Positions 8,814-17,917 of a stretch of DNA of 64,000 nt are shown here, piece by piece; within the stretch, counting starts at the first letter, position 1; every line of letters begins with the position of its first letter. This DNA comes from an uncultured Lachnospiraceae bacterium (GTDB lineage Bacteria; Bacillota; Clostridia; Lachnospirales; Lachnospiraceae). The notes beneath the pieces are model-generated. The model had not been told where the DNA came from and did no database searches. It saw only the letters and a program-made list of their open reading frames with translations. The DNA lies in NCBI GenBank assembly GCA_947625775.1, contig CANQPM010000003.1:124001-188000 (forward strand), given 5' to 3'. The translations under genes were made by a program, and so were the position numbers.

Positions 8814-11800
8814 ATGAACTCCTTGACAAAATTAGCATTAAAAAGACCTGTTTCCGCATTATTGATTGTGCTTGCGCTTGCCGTATTCGGCATAAGCTCG
8901 CTGTTTGGGTTTAAGCTTGAGCTTACGCCGGACATGGAGCTGCCCATGCTCTTTGTGCTTACAATGTACCAGGGCGGCGATCCAGAGACGACGCAGACGC
9001 TTGTCACAGAGGTTATAGAGGATTCGGGAGAAACGCTTGCAGGCGTCGACTCAATAGACTCGCAGACTACGGCTGACATATCAATGGTAATGTTTTCATA
9101 CGACTATGGGACTGACATTGACGAGGCGTATTCGGATTTGCGCAGCGCCCTTGACACGGCTTCCCTGCAGCTTCCTGACAACGCGACAGATCCTGTCATT
9201 GTGGAAATGAATATGGACGCGCAGGACGTAATGACACTGTCAGTCACCACGACGGGCGATACGGATGTATTCGCCTTTGTCGAGGACGAGGTTATTCCTG
9301 AGCTTGACAGAGTGGCGGACATAGCGGACACCACAGTCACAGGCGGACAGGGCGAATACGTAAAGATAGAGCTCCACAAGGACAAAATGCAGCAGTACGG
9401 CTTGTCAATGTCCGACATTTCCACATATATAGCTACCACGGATTTTACCATACCCATCGGCAGCGTCAATCAGGGCTCGCAGTCCGTCAGCGCGTCAGCG
9501 TCATCAAAGCCTGAAAATCTGATGGATCTGCAGAACACGCCGCTGTTTACAAACAGGGGCAGCGTAATCACGCTCTCGGATATAGCCACAGTCACAATGG
9601 CGACAAACGATTACAGCAGCATCAGCCGTTTCAACGGCAATGAAAGCATAAGCATAGGCATTGCCAAGACGCAGAGCGCGGGCACTGTAAATGTATCGCG
9701 CGAGGTCAAAAAAATCGTTGAAAAGGTTTCGGCGATTAATCCCGCGGTACACATAGACATAGCATATGACGCGGCGGACAGCATTATTTCGTCTTTAAGC
9801 TCAGTAGGACAGACGCTTATATTGGGCGTGCTGTTCTCAATGCTCATACTTTTTATCTTTTTTGGGGATATTAAGGCAAGCCTTATAGTGGGCAGCTCTA
9901 TGCCTATCTCGCTTTTGGCTACGCTGATTTTTATGAGCTTTGCAGGCTTTTCGCTTAATATAGTGACAATGGGCGCGCTCGTAATCGCCATAGGTATGAT
10001 GGTTGACTCTTCAATCGTCGTGCTTGAGAGCTGTTTCAGGATAAAAGACGAGGAGCCTGATTTCAAGACTGCGGCGCTTGTCGGCACGAAGGTAGTCGGA
10101 CAGTCGGTATGCGCCTCTACAATCACGACGGTGGTGGTTTATCTTCCGCTTGCGATAATGGACGGACTGGCGGGACAGATTTTCTCGGAGCTTGGCTACA
10201 CCATTATCATAGCCATGCTTTCATCACTGATAGTCGCGCTCACGCTTATTCCGATTTTCTTCTGGAAATATAAGCCGAAGGAAAAGAAGGACACAATCGT
10301 AAACAGGGCGCTTGCAAAAATAGGTCATGGCTACAAGACGCTGTTAAAGCATATCATGCTCAAAAAGAAGACAGTTATGCTTGTTTCAGTCGCTCTCCTT
10401 GTGATAGCGTTTATGCTTGCGGGACAGCTCGATCAGGAGCTTATGTCGGCTACAGGCTTGGACAACGTCAGCATCACGGTTGAGCAGCGCAGCGGTACAA
10501 GGCTTGAGGTAATAGACGAAAACATCAAGCCGATAGAGCAGATGGTAATAGACGATCCCGATTTTGACGGCTGCAATGTTTCCATCAGCGGCTCTACGGC
10601 GACTATCACGGCGTACCCGTCGGCGGACACGGACAAGAGCGTGACCGAGCTCGTTGACATTTACAATGAAAAGCTCAGCGATTCTACAAATATGAGCATT
10701 ATTGTCGCGGCATCAGGCAGCGGCATGACGTCAATGCTCAGCGTAGGCGCTTCGACAGAGATAGATCTTAGCGGAGATAACCTTGACGATTTAAAAATAG
10801 CCGCAAGGCAGGTAGAGCAGATTATGCTTTCCACACCAGGCGTAATAAAAGCGTCGAGCGATATCACGTCAGGCGCGTCGCAGGCAAAAATACAGATAGA
10901 TCCGCTAAAATGCATGAATATGGGGCTTACGGCAGTGCAGGTGGCAAGCCAGATGTATAATGCCGCGAGCGGCATAGAAGTAATGCAGATGAACATAGGC
11001 ACGGAGGAATACTCTGTCATGCTCGAATTCCCCAAGGGCAGCTATGATGAGATGAATCAGCTGCTTAACCTAGACATAAGCACGCAGTTTGGCATGATTA
11101 CGGTTGATGACGTGGCTGACGCGGTTTATTCTGACGTGCCCGAGACGCTGATTAGGAGCAACGGCAAATATCAGGTGGCAGTCACGGCGTACACCACAGA
11201 CGCTGAAAAATTCAACGCGCAGAACGCAATCAACGAGGCAGTGGCGGCGGCGCAGTTCCCAGAAGGCGTAGCGCAGACGCAAAGCCTTATGATAGAGATG
11301 ATGATGGAGGAGTTCCAGTCTATCGGCGTAGCGATTTTGACCGCGGTATTTTTGATTTTCCTTGTTATGGCAATGCAGTTTGAGTCGCCTAGATTTTCGC
11401 TGATGGTAATGCTGAGCATACCGTTCAGCCTTATCGGTTCATTTTTCCTGCTGTTTATCACAGGCTCGACGCTGAATATGACATCAATGATGGGCGTGCT
11501 GATGCTTGTCGGAATAGTCGTAAACAACGGTATCCTGTATGTAGACACGACTAACCAGCTGAAGGAAAATATGCCGTTAAACGACGCGCTTATGGAGAGC
11601 GGCAGCATCCGTCTGCGGCCTATCCTTATGACGACGCTCACCACCATACTTTCAATGATACCGATGATATTTACCAAAAATGAAAACGCGGCGATGATGA
11701 AGGGAATGTCGCTTATTATTATCGGAGGCCTTATCACTTCCACGCTGCTGATTTTGCTTTTGCTGCCAAGCTTTTATCTGCTTATGAGCAAGCAGGGCAG

Positions 11801-11930
11801 GCGCGAGGCAAAGGAGAGAAGACGTTTAAAGCGTGAGGCAAGGCGCGGAAGGAAAAACAAGGAAAATAAAGAGGACAAGGAAAGCGGGGAAAATAAGGAG
11901 AAAAAGAAGGACAGGAAAAACAAAAAATAA
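8814..11930 (+). CDS. RND family (AcrB/SwrC-type) efflux transporter
   Basis: This 1038-residue polytopic pump has the duplicated RND layout: one TM helix, a large extracellular loop, five or six helices, and the same again. Visible elements are the N-terminal LALKRPVSALLIVLALAVFG, GALVIAIGMMVDSSIVVLES in the TM4 region, and FLVMAMQFESPRFSLMVML and LMLVGIVVNNGILYVD in the second half. It is a proton-driven exporter of amphiphiles; the closest Gram-positive model is Bacillus SwrC (surfactin and bile-acid type compounds), but the substrate cannot be read from sequence. The last 40 or so residues form a strongly basic Lys/Arg/Glu tail. It is the second gene of the operon begun at 7198. Confidence 0.93.
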   Translation: MNSLTKLALKRPVSALLIVLALAVFGISSLFGFKLELTPDMELPMLFVLTMYQGGDPETTQTLVTEVIEDSGETLAGVDSIDSQTTADISMVMFSYDYGTDIDEAYSDLRSALDTASLQLPDNATDPVIVEMNMDAQDVMTLSVTTTGDTDVFAFVEDEVIPELDRVADIADTTVTGGQGEYVKIELHKDKMQQYGLSMSDISTYIATTDFTIPIGSVNQGSQSVSASASSKPENLMDLQNTPLFTNRGSVITLSDIATVTMATNDYSSISRFNGNESISIGIAKTQSAGTVNVSREVKKIVEKVSAINPAVHIDIAYDAADSIISSLSSVGQTLILGVLFSMLILFIFFGDIKASLIVGSSMPISLLATLIFMSFAGFSLNIVTMGALVIAIGMMVDSSIVVLESCFRIKDEEPDFKTAALVGTKVVGQSVCASTITTVVVYLPLAIMDGLAGQIFSELGYTIIIAMLSSLIVALTLIPIFFWKYKPKEKKDTIVNRALAKIGHGYKTLLKHIMLKKKTVMLVSVALLVIAFMLAGQLDQELMSATGLDNVSITVEQRSGTRLEVIDENIKPIEQMVIDDPDFDGCNVSISGSTATITAYPSADTDKSVTELVDIYNEKLSDSTNMSIIVAASGSGMTSMLSVGASTEIDLSGDNLDDLKIAARQVEQIMLSTPGVIKASSDITSGASQAKIQIDPLKCMNMGLTAVQVASQMYNAASGIEVMQMNIGTEEYSVMLEFPKGSYDEMNQLLNLDISTQFGMITVDDVADAVYSDVPETLIRSNGKYQVAVTAYTTDAEKFNAQNAINEAVAAAQFPEGVAQTQSLMIEMMMEEFQSIGVAILTAVFLIFLVMAMQFESPRFSLMVMLSIPFSLIGSFFLLFITGSTLNMTSMMGVLMLVGIVVNNGILYVDTTNQLKENMPLNDALMESGSIRLRPILMTTLTTILSMIPMIFTKNENAAMMKGMSLIIIGGLITSTLLILLLLPSFYLLMSKQGRREAKERRRLKREARRGRKNKENKEDKESGENKEKKKDRKNKK

Positions 11931-12034
11931 CATAAAAATTTACATAATGATTTTCTGAAAAATCCATATACTACTCATATTGATTAATTAAAGATTTGGG
12001 CGGCTGCAGTGCGGCAGCGGCTTAAAGGCTTTGT

Positions 12035-13315
12035 GTGATTTTACGTGAAACAGAAGGTAGTGGTATTGGATTGAATATTAGAAGGCGTTATATTTTATTT
12101 TTATATATATTCCTTGGCTTTGCCTTGGGCTTGTTCTGCTGGGCGACATACGCGCATTACCAAAACGCTGTTCCCGAAAAAATCAGAATAAAGGCAGGCA
12201 CAAGCGAGGAGATAAATTTAAGAGTTCCCGCGTCGGGGATAATCAGCACAGATTCAGAAACAGTGCTTTCGCTAAACCAGCCCGTTACTATTGTAGCGGG
12301 CGAAAATATAAGCTCCTGCGAAATGCAGCTAAAGCTTTTCGGCGTGCTGCCGCTTAAAAATATAGATATAGAAGTAATAGAAAACACATACCTCACGCCT
12401 GTGGGCATGCCAATCGGCATTTATGTAAAAACGCAGGGCGTGCTCGTCATAGACACGGGCAGCTTTATGGGCGCTGACGGCACGGAACACGCGCCGTCGC
12501 AGTACAAGCTCCAGTCGGGCGATTATCTCACGGCAATGGACGGAATACCAATCACGGACAAGCGTCAGGTGCAGCAGTATGTGGCGGCAGGCGGAGGGGA
12601 GGAGATAATATTTCAGGTCTCAAGAAATGATACAGTCATAGAGGTAAAAGTCGCACCCGAAGCCGACGAAAACAATTCCTACAAAATAGGCACATGGCTG
12701 CGTGACAGCGCACAAGGCATAGGCACTATGACATATATAGACTCGCAGAACCGTTTTGGCGCACTGGGACATGGCATAAACGATATAGACACAGGCGAGC
12801 TCCTAAAGCTGGGCAACGGTCTTTTGTACCACACGGAAATAGTGGCGGTAAAACGTGGGGAAAAAGGCACTCCTGGAGAGCTAACAGGCGTTATTGAATA
12901 CAAATCAGAAGAAGTATCAGGCGTTATTGTGGACAACACCTTGGAAGGAATATACGGCGTAGCAAACACAAGGCTGCTGGAAGAACTCTCCGAAGAAAAC
13001 ACAGCGCTCCCCGCGGCGTTAAAACAGGAGGTAACAACAGGCTACGCGCAGATTTTATGCTCAATAGACGGCATTCCGCGCTATTACGACATAGAAATAA
13101 CCCGCCTTAATACAGGCGCGGAAACCGTAAATCGGCAAATCTCCCTCAGAGTAACCGATCCAGAGCTTTTGGAGATGACAGGCGGCATAGTCCAAGGCAT
13201 GAGCGGCGCCCCCATAGTCCAAAACGGCAAATTCGTAGGCGCCGTAACACATGTCCTAGTCCAAGACTCTACCAAAGGCTATGGCATATTCATAGAAGAT
13301 ATGCTGGGGCATTAA
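12035..13315 (+). CDS. spoIVB: SpoIVB serine peptidase (sporulation sigma-K checkpoint)
   Basis: The 426-residue protein has an N-terminal membrane anchor (ILFLYIFLGFALGLFCW), a PDZ domain (about 140-215, including SGDYLTAMDGIPITDKRQV) and an S55 peptidase domain. The catalytic histidine lies in GALGHGI (His246) and the serine in GMSGAPIV (Ser390), numbered from GTG 12035. In Bacillus, SpoIVB is made in the forespore and cleaves SpoIVFA to license pro-sigma-K processing. The start is uncertain: GTG 12035 or TTG 12071, the latter preceded by GAAGGT. spo0A, its usual downstream neighbour, is absent; lepA follows instead. Confidence 0.93.
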   Translation: MILRETEGSGIGLNIRRRYILFLYIFLGFALGLFCWATYAHYQNAVPEKIRIKAGTSEEINLRVPASGIISTDSETVLSLNQPVTIVAGENISSCEMQLKLFGVLPLKNIDIEVIENTYLTPVGMPIGIYVKTQGVLVIDTGSFMGADGTEHAPSQYKLQSGDYLTAMDGIPITDKRQVQQYVAAGGGEEIIFQVSRNDTVIEVKVAPEADENNSYKIGTWLRDSAQGIGTMTYIDSQNRFGALGHGINDIDTGELLKLGNGLLYHTEIVAVKRGEKGTPGELTGVIEYKSEEVSGVIVDNTLEGIYGVANTRLLEELSEENTALPAALKQEVTTGYAQILCSIDGIPRYYDIEITRLNTGAETVNRQISLRVTDPELLEMTGGIVQGMSGAPIVQNGKFVGAVTHVLVQDSTKGYGIFIEDMLGH

Positions 13316-13357
13316 ACCATAAAGCGTATAAACCAAGTAAAGCGTGCCAATCAAGTA

Positions 13358-13393
13358 GCCCTCGCAGGGGAATATCTATTCTCCTGCGAGGGC
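13358..13393. other. Perfect inverted repeat (hairpin) after spoIVB
   Basis: GCCCTCGCAGG (13358-13368) pairs perfectly with CCTGCGAGGGC (13383-13393), and two more inner pairs are possible. The stem is strong, but no T-run follows on either side, so it is not a standard intrinsic terminator. It may be a processing or RNA-stability element. Confidence 0.6.
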
Positions 13394-13396
13394 GAC

Positions 13397-13425
13397 CTGA
13401 CCGAAAAAATAATAGTAATCATAAT
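13397..13425 (+). promoter_or_regulatory. Possible sigma-A promoter for lepA-hemW
   Basis: CTGACC at 13397-13402, a 17-base spacer and CATAAT at 13420-13425 match the sigma-A consensus at 4/6 and 5/6. The site lies just downstream of the hairpin and 32 bases before ATG 13457. It was assigned by eye only, in AT-rich sequence. Confidence 0.4.
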
Positions 13426-13456
13426 ATAATAATAACAGGAAGGATTGATATTTTAT

Positions 13457-15271
13457 ATGTCACAAATATCCCAAAGCCACATCAGAAATTTCTGCATAGT
13501 AGCCCACATAGACCACGGCAAATCCACCCTAGCAGACAGAATAATAGAAAAAACAGGCCTCCTTACAAGCCGCGAAATGCAAGACCAAGTGCTTGACAAC
13601 ATGGATCTGGAAAGAGAACGGGGCATAACAATCAAAGCCCAGGCAGTCCGCACAGTATATAAAGCCCAAGACGGCGACGAATACATTTTAAACCTGATAG
13701 ACACCCCAGGTCACGTCGACTTCAACTACGAAGTAAGCCGCGCCTTAGCCGCATGCGACGGCGCAATACTTGTAGTAGACGCCGCCCAGGGCATAGAAGC
13801 GCAGACGCTCGCAAACGTCTATCTCGCCTTAGACCATAATCTCGACGTATTTCCAGTAATAAATAAAATCGACCTTCCCAGCGCCCGCCCCGACTGGGTA
13901 AAAAACGAAATAGAAGACGTAATCGGGCTTGAGGCGCAGGACGCCCCCCTCATTTCAGCCAAAAACGGCGTAGGCATAGAAGACGTACTCGAAGCCATAG
14001 TACATAAAATCCCCGCGCCAGGCGGAAAAGCCGAAAACCCCCTGCAGGCGCTTATTTTCGACTCCTTTTATGATTCATATAAAGGCGTAATCGTATTCTG
14101 CCGCGTTATGGAGGGCAGAGTTGCCAAAGGGACAAAAATAAAAATGCTTGCTACAGGCGCAGTATTTGAAACAGTAGAGGTTGGCTATTTCGGCGCAGGC
14201 CAGCTTATTCCGTGCGACGAGCTCTCAGCAGGAATGGTAGGCTACCTCACCGCCTCCATAAAAAACGTAAAGGACACCACAGTAGGCGACACAGTCACAG
14301 ACGCCGACCGACCATGCGCAAGCCCGCTGCCAGGCTATAAAAAAGTGCAGCCGATGGTGTACTGCGGACTTTACCCCGCAGACGGCGCAAAATATCCAGA
14401 CCTAAGAGACGCTCTCGAAAAACTGCAGCTGAACGACGCCTCGCTTTTTTACGAGCCAGAAACCTCAATAGCACTGGGCTTTGGCTTTAGATGCGGCTTT
14501 TTAGGGCTTCTTCACCTTGAAATCATTCAGGAACGCCTTGAAAGGGAGTATAACCTTGACCTAGTCACTACAGCCCCAGGAGTAGTATATAAGGTTTATA
14601 AAACAAACGGAGAGGTGATAGAGCTCACCAACCCCTCAAATCTCCCCGATCCGTCGGAAATAGCATACATGGAGGAGCCGATAGTAAATGCGGAGATAAT
14701 GGTGACGACAGAATTTATAGGCTCAATCATGGAGCTTTGCCAGGAGCGGCGCGGCAGGTATATAAGCATGGAGTACGTCGAGGAGACAAGAGCCGTGCTG
14801 AAATACGAGCTGCCGCTCAACGAAATCATCTACGACTTTTTTGACGCCCTCAAGTCGCGCTCACGCGGCTACGCGTCATTTGACTATGATTTAAAAGGCT
14901 ACGAAAAATCAGAGCTTGTAAAGCTTGACATACTCATAAATAAAGAGGAGGTAGACGCGCTTTCGTTTATAGTGCATAAAGAATCCGCCTATGAGCGCGG
15001 CAGGAGAATGTGCGAGAAACTAAAAGACGAGATACCGCGCCACCTGTTTGAAATACCCATTCAGGCGGCAGTAGGCGGCAAGGTCATAGCCCGCGAGACA
15101 GTCAAGGCAATGCGCAAAGACGTGCTTGCAAAATGCTACGGCGGCGACATAACGCGAAAGAAAAAGCTCCTTGAAAAGCAGAAGGAGGGCAAAAAACGCA
15201 TGCGCCAGATAGGAAATGTCGAGATACCCCAAAAGGCGTTTATGGCAGTGCTAAAGCTTGACAACGAATAA
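13457..15271 (+). CDS. lepA: Elongation factor 4 (LepA), ribosome back-translocase GTPase
   Basis: The protein has 604 residues from ATG 13457; TTG 13445 is in frame but abuts the AGGAAGGA ribosome site and is too close. It shows the EF-G-like GTPase motifs [12 protein letters not shown] (G1), ERGITIKAQ (G2), DTPGHVDF (G3) and NKIDLPSA (G4). The LepA-specific C-terminal domain is also present ([38 protein letters not shown]). EF4 acts on stalled or mistranslocated ribosomes. It is followed 41 bases later by hemW, a conserved Firmicute pair. By eye the first 350 or so codons favour GAA, CCA, ACA and ATA more than the last 200. Confidence 0.97.
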   Translation: MSQISQSHIRNFCIVAHIDHGKSTLADRIIEKTGLLTSREMQDQVLDNMDLERERGITIKAQAVRTVYKAQDGDEYILNLIDTPGHVDFNYEVSRALAACDGAILVVDAAQGIEAQTLANVYLALDHNLDVFPVINKIDLPSARPDWVKNEIEDVIGLEAQDAPLISAKNGVGIEDVLEAIVHKIPAPGGKAENPLQALIFDSFYDSYKGVIVFCRVMEGRVAKGTKIKMLATGAVFETVEVGYFGAGQLIPCDELSAGMVGYLTASIKNVKDTTVGDTVTDADRPCASPLPGYKKVQPMVYCGLYPADGAKYPDLRDALEKLQLNDASLFYEPETSIALGFGFRCGFLGLLHLEIIQERLEREYNLDLVTTAPGVVYKVYKTNGEVIELTNPSNLPDPSEIAYMEEPIVNAEIMVTTEFIGSIMELCQERRGRYISMEYVEETRAVLKYELPLNEIIYDFFDALKSRSRGYASFDYDLKGYEKSELVKLDILINKEEVDALSFIVHKESAYERGRRMCEKLKDEIPRHLFEIPIQAAVGGKVIARETVKAMRKDVLAKCYGGDITRKKKLLEKQKEGKKRMRQIGNVEIPQKAFMAVLKLDNE

Positions 15272-15312
15272 AATATATTTAAGCCGCCAAACGCGGTACG
15301 GAGGGATTGGAT

Positions 15313-16455
15313 ATGAAGACGCTCGGAGTTTATATTCATATCCCTTTTTGCGTGCGCAAATGCGTATATTGCGACTTCCTTTCCGCGCCTGCGGCAGAAG
15401 AAACGCAGAAGAAATACGTTGCCGCGCTCAAAAGGGAAATAGAGCAGAACGCCCCGTTTTACAGGGATTACACAGTGGAAACAATATTTTTTGGGGGAGG
15501 CACCCCCTCAATCCTGAAAGCGGAGCGCATAAAAGGCATTTTAAATGTGCTAAAAGTACATTATAACATAGCCAAAACAGCGGAAATTACTCTGGAGGCA
15601 AATCCAAAGACCACCGACTACGAAAAGCTTTGCGCGCTAAAAATAGCAGGCATAAACCGCCTGAGCATAGGACTCCAGTCAGCAGATGACAGAGAACTAA
15701 AAATACTGGGGCGTATTCATACCTATAAAGACTTTCTGCAGACATACGGCGACGCGAGAGCCGCAGGCTTTGGCAACATAAACGTTGACCTTATTTCCGC
15801 GCTGCCGTCACAGACGCTTGAAAGCTGGATAAATACTCTTGAAAAAGCTGTATCGCTCACCCCGCCGCCCGAACACATATCAGCCTACAGCCTGATTGTG
15901 GAGGAGGGCACGCCGCTGTATGAACATTTGGAGCAGTTCCCCCCCATTCCTGACGAGGAAACAGAGCGCCAGATGTACTACGAAACAAAGCGCATTTTGG
16001 AAAGACATGGCTATGAGCGCTACGAAATATCAAACTATGCAAAGCAAGGCTGCGAAAGCCGCCACAACCGCATATACTGGCAGCGGGGGATATCACACAC
16101 GCACGATTACGTGGGCTTTGGCTTGGGCGCGTCGTCAACCGTCGGAAACAGCCGCTGGAAAAATACTTCTGATATGTCGTCATATCTTAATGGTGCAAAT
16201 ATAAAGGAGGATCAGCAGACGCTTTCGGAAAACGATTTGATGGAGGAATTTGTATTTCTGGGGCTGCGCATGACGGCGGGCATATCAGCGGCGGAATTTC
16301 ACAGAACATTTCAAAAAAATATCGAGGATATTTACAGGGAGCCTATAGAAAAATGGACTTCACAGGGACTTCTTGCGCGGGACGGCGACATTATCCGCCT
16401 TACGGACAAGGGACTTGACTTTAGCAACACCGTCTTTGCGGATTTTATTCTGTAG
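15313..16455 (+). CDS. hemW: HemW, radical SAM heme chaperone (HemN-like)
   Basis: This is a radical SAM protein of 380 residues from ATG 15313, where GGAGGG at 15300-15305 gives good spacing; TTG 15307 is too near. The iron-sulfur motif CVRKCVYC (CX3CX2C) follows VYIHIPFC. FFGGGTPSIL, ITLEANPKT and NRLSIGLQS are the standard HemN-family segments. HemW members lack the extra cysteine of true coproporphyrinogen dehydrogenase and transfer heme to respiratory proteins, so the older HemN label is less likely. The C-terminal HemN domain ends in LTDKGLDFSNTVFADFIL. lepA-hemW is often followed by hrcA-grpE-dnaK; here a sigma factor follows. Confidence 0.94.
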   Translation: MKTLGVYIHIPFCVRKCVYCDFLSAPAAEETQKKYVAALKREIEQNAPFYRDYTVETIFFGGGTPSILKAERIKGILNVLKVHYNIAKTAEITLEANPKTTDYEKLCALKIAGINRLSIGLQSADDRELKILGRIHTYKDFLQTYGDARAAGFGNINVDLISALPSQTLESWINTLEKAVSLTPPPEHISAYSLIVEEGTPLYEHLEQFPPIPDEETERQMYYETKRILERHGYERYEISNYAKQGCESRHNRIYWQRGISHTHDYVGFGLGASSTVGNSRWKNTSDMSSYLNGANIKEDQQTLSENDLMEEFVFLGLRMTAGISAAEFHRTFQKNIEDIYREPIEKWTSQGLLARDGDIIRLTDKGLDFSNTVFADFIL

Positions 16456-16521
16456 TGGATAGGCACTTAAAAAACGTTTTTCACATAGAATATTAGAAAT
16501 AAAGTCCGCGGGGGGCGTTCC

Positions 16522-17178
16522 TTGAAGACCTTCGAGCAACCATTATCAATGCAGGAGGAAGGCGAATATCTGGCGCTAATGCACGGCGAGGATAAAGAAG
16601 CAGCCCATAGGGCGCGGCAAATTCTGATAGAAAGAAATCTGCGGCTTGTGGCGCATGTGGCAAAAAAGTACGCAGGCAGCGGCGAGGATATGGAGGATTT
16701 GATATCAATAGGCACGATAGGACTTATAAAGGCGGTAAACACCTTTAATGCACAAAAAGGCAGCCGCCTTGCAACATACGCGGCAAGATGCATAGACAAC
16801 GAGCTTTTGATGATGTTTCGGGTGCGCAAAAAAATAACGAGGGAAATATCGCTTTATGAGCCGATTGGCACGGATAAGGAGGGCAATGAGATAAACCTGC
16901 TCGACATCTGCGAGCAGGAGCAGAGCGACATAGTCGAGGACATGGACACAGCCGCCAAAATCAAATGCCTGTCAAGGCTCATAGAGGAAAAGCTTGACAG
17001 CAGGGAGCGGCAGATAATAAAGCTTAGATACGGCGTGCTGAGCGGCAGCGACGGCACGGAAATGACGCAGAGGGACATCGGAAAGCTGCTGGGCATTTCG
17101 CGCAGCTACGTTTCAAGGATAGAAAAAAAGGCGCTTGGAAAATTAAAAATCGGACTGCAGGAGGCAAAGCTGTATTAA
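16522..17178 (+). CDS. sigK: RNA polymerase sporulation sigma factor, sigma-K type, without pro-sequence
   Basis: The protein has 218 residues with regions 2 and 4: NLRLVAHVAKKYAG, EDLISIGTIGLIKAVNTF, ATYAARCIDNE and YEPIGTDKEGNEINLLDI, then GISRSYVSRIEKKALGKL. These segments resemble sigma-K more than sigma-E, and the start KTFEQPLS lines up with the mature end of sigma-K. There is no hydrophobic pro-sequence, as in some Clostridia, and the gene is uninterrupted (no skin-type element). The TTG start at 16522 is chosen to keep this conserved N-terminus; the ribosome site (GGGGGCG) is weak. Sigma-E remains a less likely identity. Confidence 0.82.
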   Translation: MKTFEQPLSMQEEGEYLALMHGEDKEAAHRARQILIERNLRLVAHVAKKYAGSGEDMEDLISIGTIGLIKAVNTFNAQKGSRLATYAARCIDNELLMMFRVRKKITREISLYEPIGTDKEGNEINLLDICEQEQSDIVEDMDTAAKIKCLSRLIEEKLDSRERQIIKLRYGVLSGSDGTEMTQRDIGKLLGISRSYVSRIEKKALGKLKIGLQEAKLY

Positions 17179-17191
17179 TTTTTTATATCTT

Positions 17192-17431
17192 TTGGCATAT
17201 GACGATGCCCGTGGCTATGCAGTATTCAAGAAGTATGATATTGATGAAGTCTTTAAGGATGCAGAGGTGTTTGACCTTTCGATATTAAAAAAACAGTATC
17301 CCAATGGATTTGATCAGCCGTATAATGCGGTAGTGGTGATTGGGCGAATGAAGTATGAGGGAGATATTACAGAAGTCCATAATGAGAAATTCGGATATTT
17401 CAAGTTTTTAGGTATCTTTAATGAAGAATAA
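17192..17431 (+). pseudogene. C-terminal remnant of an unrecognised gene
   Basis: A 79-residue open frame ends at TAA 17431 (YNAVVVIGRMKYEGDI, then NEKFGYFKFLGIFNEE). It looks like real protein, but the only start is TTG 17192 with no ribosome site, and the frame stays open upstream into the 3' end of sigK. I read it as the tail of a gene whose 5' part was lost when the sigK junction formed. I recognise no family. Codon use is more AT-rich than in the neighbouring genes. Confidence 0.45.
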
Positions 17432-17528
17432 TTATGGTAAGCTGTGATGCTCTTTTCATAGAGAGGTTATATTTCTGGCATATCACAATGGCGGGAACCG
17501 ACATTTGATTAATATGCAAACAATGAAT

Positions 17529-17554
17529 ATGGCGGCCACGTATGTGACCGCCAT
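17529..17554. other. Short inverted repeat before the frameshifted remnant
   Basis: ATGGCGGCCAC (17529-17539) and GTGACCGCCAT (17544-17554) form an 11-bp stem with one mismatch and a 4-base loop. No T-run follows. It lies in the decayed island. Confidence 0.5.
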
Positions 17555-17580
17555 CAAAATGTTATATGGAGGTGTTACTA

Positions 17581-17816
17581 TTGTTTAGTAATATAAGTAA
17601 ATCATTAACAAGAGAAGATATAGAAACAATGGAATCAGAGTTAGGCATACCTCCAAAGTTTGCTCGGGTACGATTGTTACCCACAAGGCGTTTGGCGCAG
17701 GGCAGGTCAAAGGAGTCGATGGAGGCATCATTGTCGTCTCCTTTGGGGGCGAGGATAAAAAATTCCAGTTCCCCGACGCTTTTGAGGAGGGTTTCCTAAA
17801 ATTGGACGAGGAATAA
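17581..17816 (+). pseudogene. Frameshifted small gene, function unknown
   Basis: A good ribosome site (GGAGG at 17568-17572) precedes TTG 17581, which encodes FSNISKSLTREDIETMESEL. Near 17655 the sensible reading shifts by -1, continuing as KVCSGTIVTHKAFGAGQ, then GGIIVVSFGGEDKKFQFP and DAFEEGFLKLDEE up to TAA 17814-17816. The joined product would be about 78 residues. The second part resembles a small beta-rich module seen at the ends of some clostridial hypothetical proteins. After the stop the same frame stays open for about 28 more codons (to 17910), hinting at a longer ancestor. A sequencing error is an alternative to decay. Confidence 0.6.
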
Positions 17817-17917
17817 AAATCCCTTTGGGACAAATGGCGCATTATCCGAGATAAACAGGTCAAAGACAATGAATACAAGCATTTCAAAACGATAATCTCA
17901 GATAATTAGAGACTAGC

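Noticed and set aside
11931-12034. Search for a sigma-F/sigma-G promoter before spoIVB
   Set aside because: CATATTG-like -10 is present but no GCATA-type -35 at the right distance.
13358-13393. Strong stem after spoIVB considered as an intrinsic terminator
   Set aside because: No T-run follows on either strand; kept only as a hairpin.
16456-16521. CATAGAAT before sigK considered as a sigma-E promoter -10
   Set aside because: No matching -35 (GKATATT-like) at 13-15 bases upstream.
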